Source of the DNA: Candidatus Cloacimonadota bacterium
GTDB taxonomy: Bacteria; Cloacimonadota; Cloacimonadia; Cloacimonadales; TCS61
Assembly: GCA_027064945.1 (NCBI GenBank)
Contig: JAMOPB010000209.1
Coordinates: forward strand, 1 to 12,808
Direction of reading: 5' to 3'
Length of the DNA stretch: 12,808 nucleotides
The stretch's first letter is position 1. Each line of letters opens with the position of its first letter. Positions 7,820 through 12,808 of this stretch are shown here, piece by piece. Under the pieces are notes generated by a model. That model was not told the DNA's origin and searched no databases. It worked only from the letters and a program-made list of their open reading frames with translations. Both the position numbers and the translations under genes were made by a program.

Positions 7820-7843
7820 TCTAAATTTTAGACAAGTCTAAAA
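7820..7843. promoter_or_regulatory. Triple half-site palindrome in the leader of the PorV operon, candidate operator
   Basis: TTTTAGAC and GTCTAAAA (7826-7833 and 7836-7843) form perfect 8-bp arms around AA. The left arm overlaps a second palindrome, TCTAAA-T-TTTAGA (7820-7832), giving three alternating half-sites in 24 bp. The element lies about 30 bp upstream of the PorV-like ATG, in its probable leader. The shape recalls operators of DtxR/MntR-type metal repressors, but that is only a resemblance. A small RNA hairpin is the other reading. Confidence 0.45.
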
Positions 7844-7865
7844 AAAACAATAGCATCAAGATATT

Positions 7866-7956
7866 ATCATAAAAATCATATCTCGATTTTCAGGTTTGAT
7901 TGAATTAGACTTTACCATGGTTTGATTGTTGGATCTAATGTGTAAATATGATTATA
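7866..7956 (-). promoter_or_regulatory. Possible promoter region of the PorV-M6-DUF5683 operon
   Basis: Minus-strand -10-like words are TATAAT at 7956-7951 and TATGAT at 7880-7875 and 7871-7866. None has a convincing TTGACA at proper spacing; a weak TTCAAT lies 18 bp before the TATGAT at 7880. The operon start must lie somewhere between the tRNA and 7830, but I cannot choose between these. A single TTAGAC half-site also occurs at 7905-7910. Confidence 0.3.
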
Positions 7957-8012
7957 CAGAATTCGCCAAGTAAATTGCGATAACAAACAATATTATTCGT
8001 CCTCCATTTGTT

Positions 8013-8020
8013 AAAAAAAA
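8013..8020 (-). terminator. T-run directly after tRNA-Leu, possible termination point
   Basis: Two bases after the encoded CCA the minus strand has eight T residues. The tRNA's own T-arm and acceptor stem precede it, so this could end the tRNA transcript. There is no separate stem-loop, and read-through into the PorV operon leader remains possible. Confidence 0.35.
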
Positions 8021-8022
8021 GA

Positions 8023-8109
8023 TGGTGCCGAAGGCCGGACTCGAACCGGCACGAGCCAAAACTCGGAGGATTTTGAGTCCACTGCGTCTACCAATTTCAC
8101 CACTTCGGC
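8023..8109 (-). tRNA. tRNA-Leu, anticodon CAA (reads UUG)
   Basis: An 87-nt gene with encoded CCA. Acceptor arms GCCGAAG and CTTCGGC pair perfectly and are followed by A73 and CCA. The D-loop has the AAATTGGTAGACGC pattern of leucine tRNAs. The anticodon loop is CTCAAAA with CAA at 8075-8073. A long class II variable arm (CGAG, TTTTGG, CTCG) is present, and the T-arm is GCCGG, TTCGAGT, CCGGC. The anticodon stem GTGGA/TCCTC has a U-U mismatch at its second pair (28-42). The gene stands alone with its own promoter. Confidence 0.97.
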
Positions 8110-8120
8110 ACTTGATGCTT

Positions 8121-8151
8121 GCTATACAAATTTTGGTTGATTTAGTGTCAA
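8121..8151 (-). promoter_or_regulatory. Promoter of tRNA-Leu
   Basis: A perfect minus-strand TTGACA (8151-8146) is followed by TGTATA at 17 bp (8128-8123) or TATAGC at 19 bp (8126-8121). Either would start transcription a few bases ahead of the mature tRNA 5' end at 8109. The fit between box and tRNA makes this the best-supported promoter in the window. Confidence 0.65.
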
Positions 8152-8360
8152 GATTTTTTTGCTCATAAATACAAGCTTCCTCATCACCCCCAAAAAATAT
8201 AATCCCTACCCATTTATCATTAATTTCCAATAAGAATTTAGCATAACTATAAGGTTAATTAAACGTTACGTAAAAATCTTATAATAAAATTCTAGCAAGA
8301 TTCCTTAATAAAACAAACTTTCCCCTTCAATCAAATTCAAATAATTTTTCCTAACAAAAA
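8152..8360. other. AT-rich intergenic stretch with no recognised gene
   Basis: Between the tRNA promoter and the groEL terminator I find no start with a ribosome binding site, no RNA fold of note and no repeat beyond short AT-rich words such as TTAATTAA. It appears to be plain spacer. Confidence 0.5.
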
Positions 8361-8392
8361 AAATAGAGGCAATCCTAAGATCACCTCTATTT
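8356..8392 (-). terminator. Rho-independent terminator of groEL
   Basis: AAATAGAGG (8361-8369) and CCTCTATTT (8384-8392) form perfect 9-bp arms, with a small inner ATC/GAT stem in the loop. On the minus strand the stem runs into eight T residues (8363-8356). It begins 22 bp past the groEL stop. Confidence 0.88.
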
Positions 8393-8414
8393 AATTAGCT
8401 ATCTATTTAGATTA

Positions 8415-10055
8415 TTACATCATTCCCGGCATTCCGCCCATTCCGCCACCTGGCATTGGAGGCATTGCCGGAGTTTCTTCTTTGATATCTGTTACTATGC
8501 ATTCTGTTGTTAAGAATAATCCCGCAATACTAACAGCATTTTGCACTGCACTGCGAACAACTTTAGCAGGATCAATTACACCAGCATCAAATAAATCTTC
8601 GAATTTATTTGTTGCAGCATTGTATCCGTAATGGTAATCTTTTGATTCTTTGATTTTTTCAACGATAATAGCACCTTCTTCTCCTGCATTATATGCAATT
8701 TGGAAAGCAGGTTTTTCTAAAGCTTTTACCATGATTTCAGCAGCTACTTTTTCTTCATGAGTAGTTGTTTCCATTTCTGCAATTGCTTTTGCTGCAATTA
8801 TCATTGTAGTTCCACCACCGGAAACAATACCTTCTTCCACAGCAGCACGAGTTGCATGCAATGCATCATCTACTCTGTGTTTCTTTTCTTTCATTTCCGT
8901 TTCAGTTGCAGCACCAATTTTGATTACTGCTACACCGGAAGAAAGCTTTGCTAATCGTTCTTGTAATTTTTCACGATCATAATCTGAAGTTGTTTCTTGA
9001 ATCTGATTTTTAATTTGGCTTACTCTTGCATTCAAATCTTCTTCTGAACCTGCACCTTCACGAATGATTGTTTTTTCTTTTTCAATAATTATTTTCTTTG
9101 CTGATCCCAAATCTTCAAGAGTTGCAGATTCTAAAGTACGTCCCATCTCTTCAGAAATAACTGTTCCACCTGTAAGAATTGCAATATCTTCCATCATCGC
9201 TTTACGTCTATCACCAAATCCAGGTGCTTTCACAGCTGCAATATTTAGTGTGCCGCGTAATTTATTTACTACCAAAGTAGCCAATGCTTCACCTTCAATA
9301 TCTTCTGCAATTATAAGAAGAGGTCTGCCTGTTTGAGCAGCTTCTTGTAAGATTGGAAGCAAGTCTTTCATTACACTGATTTTCTTATCATACAATAAAA
9401 TGTTTGGCTCATCAAATTCTGTTATCATCTTATCAGCATCTGTTACAAAATATGGAGAAAGATATCCACGATCAAACTGCATACCTTCCACTTTTTCCAA
9501 ACTTGTCTCGATTGATTTTGCTTCTTCTACATTGATAATACCTTCGCGGCCTACAGATTCCATTGCCTCAGCAATGTATTTTCCGATTTCAGGATCATTG
9601 TTTGCTGAAATTGTAGCAATCTGTTCAATTTCATTAGAATTTTTGATCTCTTTACTTACTTCATGAATTCTATCAATTGCCACTTTACCGGCTTTTTCCA
9701 AACCACGCTTTAAATACATAGGATTAATTCCGGCTGTAACATGCTTCAAACCTTCATGGATTATCGCTTGAGCTAAGATTGTAGCTGTAGTTGTTCCATC
9801 ACCGGCATTGTCATGAGTTTTTTCTGCTACTTCTTTGCATAATTGTGCACCCATGTTCTCAAATTTATCTTCCAGCTCAATCTCTTTAGCAATGGTTACA
9901 CCATCATTTGTGATAAGCGGTGAACCAAATGATTGATCCAAAACCACATTTCTTCCACGTGGTCCCAAAGTTACTTTTACTGCATTTGCAAGTTTGTCCA
10001 CACCAGCTTTTAATGCATTTCTTGAGTCGTGACTGAACTTAATTTGTTTAGCCAT
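8415..10055 (-). CDS. groEL: Chaperonin GroEL (60 kDa, HSP60)
   Basis: A 546-residue group I chaperonin that folds proteins in the cytoplasm as a double heptamer with ATP and GroES. Signatures are VTLGPRGRNVVLD (28-40), ELEDKFENMGAQ, the nucleotide-binding AGDGTTTAT (84-92), KAPGFGDRRKAMMEDIAILTGG in the apical domain, and the flexible MPGGGMGGMPGMM tail. The apical segment contacting GroES and substrate (LLPIL, TLVVNKLRG) is conserved, so a partner GroES is expected elsewhere. The equatorial segment reads VSGGGTTMI where many GroELs have V(P/A)GGGVAL, a minor divergence. The ATG at 10055 is chosen over an in-frame TTG 6 bases earlier because AGGAGG (10067-10062) sits 6 nt before it and MAKQIKF is the usual GroEL start. 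No groES precedes it; the upstream gene is divergent. A CIRCE-like operator lies 35 bp upstream. Confidence 0.98.
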   Translation of the reverse strand: MAKQIKFSHDSRNALKAGVDKLANAVKVTLGPRGRNVVLDQSFGSPLITNDGVTIAKEIELEDKFENMGAQLCKEVAEKTHDNAGDGTTTATILAQAIIHEGLKHVTAGINPMYLKRGLEKAGKVAIDRIHEVSKEIKNSNEIEQIATISANNDPEIGKYIAEAMESVGREGIINVEEAKSIETSLEKVEGMQFDRGYLSPYFVTDADKMITEFDEPNILLYDKKISVMKDLLPILQEAAQTGRPLLIIAEDIEGEALATLVVNKLRGTLNIAAVKAPGFGDRRKAMMEDIAILTGGTVISEEMGRTLESATLEDLGSAKKIIIEKEKTIIREGAGSEEDLNARVSQIKNQIQETTSDYDREKLQERLAKLSSGVAVIKIGAATETEMKEKKHRVDDALHATRAAVEEGIVSGGGTTMIIAAKAIAEMETTTHEEKVAAEIMVKALEKPAFQIAYNAGEEGAIIVEKIKESKDYHYGYNAATNKFEDLFDAGVIDPAKVVRSAVQNAVSIAGLFLTTECIVTDIKEETPAMPPMPGGGMGGMPGMM

Positions 10056-10090
10056 AATCAACCTCCTATTTTTCTTTGATTAATTTTCTT

Positions 10091-10117
10091 TTAGCAATCA
10101 TCAATTGCGTTTGCTAA
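10091..10117. promoter_or_regulatory. Degenerate CIRCE element (HrcA operator) in the groEL leader
   Basis: TTAGCAATC, 9 bp, GTTTGCTAA keeps the exact 9-9-9 geometry of CIRCE (TTAGCACTC-N9-GAGTGCTAA). One mismatch lies in the left arm and two in the right. The element is 35 bp from the groEL ATG, its usual location. HrcA repression relieved on heat shock is the expected behaviour (family knowledge). The hrcA gene is not in the window. Confidence 0.7.
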
Positions 10118-10144
10118 AAAACTTGTGCTGAAAATTTTTGTCAA
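10118..10144 (-). promoter_or_regulatory. Possible groEL promoter overlapping the CIRCE edge
   Basis: A minus-strand TTGACA (10144-10139) stands just upstream of CIRCE. At 17 bp the -10 position reads TTTTTT (10121-10116), a poor match, and would put the start inside CIRCE, a common arrangement for HrcA-controlled genes. The perfect -35 and the position support it; the -10 does not. Confidence 0.4.
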
Positions 10145-10152
10145 AGCTTTTT

Positions 10153-10167
10153 TTTAGTTCTTCTAAA
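10153..10167. repeat. Short inverted repeat TTTAG-N5-CTAAA between groEL and the M1 peptidase
   Basis: Perfect 5-bp arms around TTCTT lie in the 298-bp divergent intergenic region. By itself this is weak, but it shares the TTTAG/CTAAA words with the elements at 1009-1029 and 7820-7843. Apart from this, CIRCE and the leader hairpin near 10330, the region holds only AT-rich DNA in which I cannot fix the M1 promoter. Confidence 0.25.
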
Positions 10168-10322
10168 TTTATAATATAGAAAATCAATCACTCAGGCTAA
10201 TAAATTATCATCTTTTAATATTGCTTACATGATATTTTCCGTTACATTTTATAGAAATAATAAAAAAAACTATTGCCTTATTACACCTTAATCATCATTT
10301 CTTGTCTAAAGATAAATATTAA

Positions 10323-10340
10323 GGAAATTTTATAATTTCC
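10323..10340 (+). promoter_or_regulatory. Leader hairpin abutting the Shine-Dalgarno of the M1 peptidase gene
   Basis: GGAAATT (10323-10329), loop TTAT, AATTTCC (10334-10340) is a perfect 7-bp hairpin whose last base touches the GGAGGT ribosome binding site (10341-10346). The ATG follows after 7 nt. It could stabilise the messenger 5' end or modulate ribosome access. Its centre also contains TATAAT (10331-10336), which as a -10 box would start transcription inside the ribosome binding site, so I consider that unlikely. Confidence 0.4.
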
Positions 10341-10353
10341 GGAGGTAAAGATT

Positions 10354-12808
10354 ATGAAAAAGATATTCATTTTGATTGTTCTCTTATTTGTAACCTCAAG
10401 CTGGGCGTTACATCCTAATTGCGATCAAAACAAAAGTTTTACCAATTATAGCTATAAAGAATATCAATATACTCGCGCAGATTCAATTACAGGTTTTGAC
10501 ATATTAAATTATGATATTTCAATTACAATAGATGATGAAAATGAATACATTTCCGGATCTGTAATAACAACAATATTAGCAGAATCAAACATGACTGAGA
10601 TGATTTTTGAATTAGAGGATTTAAATGTAGATAATGTATTGATAAATGATACAATCGCCGATTACACATATTCGAATGGATTAATCATCATAAACACAGG
10701 AAGCATTGAGCAAGGAGAAACATTCACAACAACTGTAGATTATTCCGGAAATCCCCAAATATGTTCCAATCCATATCCTCTTGGAATGTTTTTTGTAGAA
10801 AATGAAATTTATACAATCTCAGATCCAAATGCTTCACGCTATTGGTGGCCATGTTATGATCACCCTTGGGATAAAGCGGAAGTAGATTTGCATATTACTG
10901 TTCGTAGTGATTGGGAAGTTGCTGCAAATGGTATCCGCACCGGAATTGACGTAAATTCAGATGGTACACGAACACATCATTGGGATGGTTCTAATCCAAT
11001 GGCAACCTATCTTGTTAGTTTGGTTATTAGGGATTTTGCAGAGTTAAACGATATGTATAACGACATTCCAATTCACAACTTCGTATATCCCTCACATGAA
11101 ACAAATGCGATCGAAGATTTATCAAATTTACCATTTATGATGGAAACTTTCAGTCAACTTTATGGTGAATATCCTTTTGAAAAATATGGAAATGCAATTG
11201 CAAGTTTTTCCACTTATGGAGCGATGGAACATCAGACAATGACAACTCTTTCCAGCTATATGATTGATGGGAATCATGGTTATGAACACACTATAGCCCA
11301 TGAGCTTTCTCATCAATGGTTTGGAGATTGCCTAACTTGCCTTACCTGGAAAGATATCTGGTTATCCGAAGGTTTTGCTACTTATTCAGAAGCACTATAC
11401 ACAGAGCATTGGCAAGGTTATGACGCTTTTATAGATTATGTTCAAAGCAATATTCAAGGTTATTATAAAAACTGGGCTGGCAATACTGCATACACTACTT
11501 ACGACCCACCTTACAGCAGCATTTTTAATCCTTCTACTTACGAAAAACCGGCTTCGGTTTTACATATGCTTAGATTGCTAGTAGGAACCGATACTTTTTT
11601 TGAAATTTTACAAACTTACTTTCAAACCTATAAAAATAGTAATGTTATAACAGAAGATTTTATCCAAATAGCAGAAAATGTAAGCGGAATGGATTTGCAA
11701 CAATTCTTCCAACAGTGGATTTATGAGCCGGGCTTACCAAAAATCGATTATGCATATTTCATATCCAACGATCCTAATATTCCTCAAATACTGACTTATG
11801 CAAAATCCACCTGCGTAAACGCAGACACTGAATTTGAAATAGTTCTTCCAATTCACATCAATTATACAGCCGGTTACGATTCACTTCAGATTAATGCAAA
11901 TCCTGAAATCACAGAAACAGTAGCTCAAATTAGCTCAATAAATTATGAGTCTGTAGAGATTGATCCGGATAGCTGGATATTGAATCGTGGATATTATAAC
12001 CATACAGTGAACATAGATAATGCATTTGCTTCCGATGGCAGTGTTTTAATCTTTTGGGAAAATAGTTGGGAAGAGTTAGATATTCAAGGCTACAATATTT
12101 ACAGAAGCTATTCCGAAACAGGACCTTTCGAAAAACTAAACAATCAGTTAATAACTGAAACTCATTATGAAGATCTTTCCGTCGAAAATAATCAAACATA
12201 TTTTTATAAATTAAAAGCTGTTAAAAATGAGATTTTCGAAAGTCCGTTCTCTGACATTTTCGAAGCTACTCCTATAGACTTTCCTCTTAATTCAGGCGTT
12301 TTGGTTATTGATGAAACAAGAGATGGCAATGGACAGCCTGGTAATCCTGATGATGCAATGGTAGATGATTTCTATTCTAATATAATCCCATGTGATTTTA
12401 CCTCTTTTGACTACAACCAAGATGGAGATTTAACCCTTGAATTTATCTCTAATTATTCCACAATTATCTGGCATGATGATGATGCAAGTTTTAAAAACAT
12501 TAATGATGAAATCAATAAACTTGGTTGCTATGTAGCTGCCGGTGGTAATTTAATTATCTCCGGTTTAAAAACAGCCTCAACTATCGAAGATTATTTCCTA
12601 CGAGCTTTTCTAGATTCAGAACAGGTAGATTTAGTACCGGAATTTATTTTTAATCAGGCCAGCTCTAATGTGTATAATTCATTAGATGTAGATCCAGACA
12701 AAGTGAATGAAGTTTTTGATGGATGTTTGGCCTACATTGCAACTTTCCCGGAAACTGAAAATCCAATTTTCACATTCCAAAGTGCTGATGGTTCCGACTA
12801 TGACGGAC
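10354..12808 (+). CDS. Secreted M1-family aminopeptidase with FnIII-like and alpha/beta C-terminal domains (3' end outside window)
   Basis: An exported zinc aminopeptidase, 818 residues visible. The signal peptide is at about 1-18 (SSWA, then LH). The N-terminal beta domain includes SRYWWPCYDHP (about 160-170). The substrate-recognition motif is GAMEH at 289-293, a His variant of the classic GAMEN seen in other bacterial M1 enzymes. The zinc site is HELSHQWFGD (His316, catalytic Glu317, His320) with the third ligand Glu339 in WLSEGFATY. Tyr396 in YEKPASVLHMLR is the likely transition-state tyrosine. An FnIII-like module follows at about 555-640 (GYNIYRS, TYFYKLKAV). From about 646 an alpha/beta domain begins with GVLVIDETRDGNG and later AAGGNLIISG, reminiscent of glutamine-amidotransferase-like folds (inference). 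The start ATG has GGAGGT 7 nt upstream. The cut 3' end hides any sorting domain; export via T9SS is plausible but unseen. Confidence 0.93.
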   Translation, partial: MKKIFILIVLLFVTSSWALHPNCDQNKSFTNYSYKEYQYTRADSITGFDILNYDISITIDDENEYISGSVITTILAESNMTEMIFELEDLNVDNVLINDTIADYTYSNGLIIINTGSIEQGETFTTTVDYSGNPQICSNPYPLGMFFVENEIYTISDPNASRYWWPCYDHPWDKAEVDLHITVRSDWEVAANGIRTGIDVNSDGTRTHHWDGSNPMATYLVSLVIRDFAELNDMYNDIPIHNFVYPSHETNAIEDLSNLPFMMETFSQLYGEYPFEKYGNAIASFSTYGAMEHQTMTTLSSYMIDGNHGYEHTIAHELSHQWFGDCLTCLTWKDIWLSEGFATYSEALYTEHWQGYDAFIDYVQSNIQGYYKNWAGNTAYTTYDPPYSSIFNPSTYEKPASVLHMLRLLVGTDTFFEILQTYFQTYKNSNVITEDFIQIAENVSGMDLQQFFQQWIYEPGLPKIDYAYFISNDPNIPQILTYAKSTCVNADTEFEIVLPIHINYTAGYDSLQINANPEITETVAQISSINYESVEIDPDSWILNRGYYNHTVNIDNAFASDGSVLIFWENSWEELDIQGYNIYRSYSETGPFEKLNNQLITETHYEDLSVENNQTYFYKLKAVKNEIFESPFSDIFEATPIDFPLNSGVLVIDETRDGNGQPGNPDDAMVDDFYSNIIPCDFTSFDYNQDGDLTLEFISNYSTIIWHDDDASFKNINDEINKLGCYVAAGGNLIISGLKTASTIEDYFLRAFLDSEQVDLVPEFIFNQASSNVYNSLDVDPDKVNEVFDGCLAYIATFPETENPIFTFQSADGSDYDG

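Noticed and set aside
7981..8013. TAACAAA/TTTGTTA inverted repeat below the tRNA as a terminator
   Set aside because: On the minus strand the T-run comes before, not after, the stem, and the loop is 19 nt, so it lacks terminator form. Only the T-run itself was kept, at low confidence.
7952..8230. A 92-codon open frame on the minus strand between the PorV-like gene and groEL
   Set aside because: It runs straight through the tRNA-Leu gene; the middle of its translation is just the tRNA sequence, and it has no ribosome binding site.
8275..8302. AATCTT/AAGATT inverted pair in the spacer upstream of the tRNA
   Set aside because: Six AT-rich base pairs with a long loop are expected by chance, and no gene ends there.
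8757..9666. Several plus-strand open frames opposite groEL
   Set aside because: They are antisense to a highly conserved gene, with no ribosome binding sites or recognisable motifs.
10331..10336. TATAAT as the -10 box of the M1 peptidase gene
   Set aside because: It lies in the loop and stem of a hairpin and would start transcription inside the ribosome binding site; no -35 lies at proper spacing.
11218..11232. GAMEH instead of GAMEN as evidence of an inactive or novel aminopeptidase
   Set aside because: The His variant occurs in known bacterial M1 enzymes, and all zinc ligands, the catalytic Glu and the Tyr are present.
11128..12199. Minus-strand open frames opposite the M1 peptidase
   Set aside because: They are short, lack start signals and lie antisense to the conserved catalytic region and to the FnIII-like region.
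1..12808. CRISPR arrays, insertion sequences, prophage or toxin-antitoxin modules
   Set aside because: No regularly spaced repeats, transposase or integrase motifs, terminal repeats or small paired genes were seen; codon style appears uniform across the window.

Overview
The window is AT-rich and tightly packed. It reads like a piece of chromosome from a Gram-negative bacterium of the Fibrobacteres-Chlorobi-Bacteroidetes (FCB) superphylum. The pointers are a PorV/PorQ-family outer-membrane protein, a secreted protease with a C-terminal type IX secretion (T9SS) sorting domain, and three DUF5683-type proteins. Strong AGGAGG ribosome binding sites and TTGACA -35 boxes argue against Bacteroidota proper, which mostly lack both. 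Cloacimonadota or a neighbouring candidate phylum fits best. This placement is inference from gene style, not from a phylogenetic marker alignment.

Layout, left to right. (1) Positions 1-902, minus strand: 5' part of hutH (histidine ammonia-lyase), running off the left edge, with its own TTGACA promoter. (2) Positions 1105-7789, minus strand: a compact five-gene operon, read right to left. Its order is PorV-like outer-membrane protein, 1057-residue M6 (immune inhibitor A-like) metalloprotease with T9SS signal, then three tandem divergent DUF5683 paralogues. It ends at an intrinsic terminator at 1050-1086. Gene junctions are 21, 19 and 5 bp gaps and a 17-bp overlap. (3) tRNA-Leu(CAA) at 8023-8109, minus strand, with encoded CCA and its own promoter. 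(4) groEL at 8415-10055, minus strand, with a clear terminator and a degenerate CIRCE operator upstream, but no groES next to it. (5) From 10354, plus strand, divergent from groEL: a secreted M1-family aminopeptidase with an FnIII-like domain and a further alpha/beta domain, cut by the right edge.

How they work together: the central operon looks like an envelope export unit. It pairs a T9SS-related outer-membrane protein with one T9SS substrate and three small secreted or membrane proteins of unknown function. The M1 peptidase across groEL is a second exported protease, so extracellular or periplasmic protein degradation, with HutH for histidine catabolism, suits an amino-acid-fermenting lifestyle (inference). 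The most interesting candidate for something undescribed is the PorV-M6-DUF5683x3 operon. A second is the recurring TTTAG/CTAAA inverted words in the intergenic regions, including a compact triple half-site just upstream of the operon. I saw no CRISPR array, insertion sequence, integrase, phage gene or rRNA.
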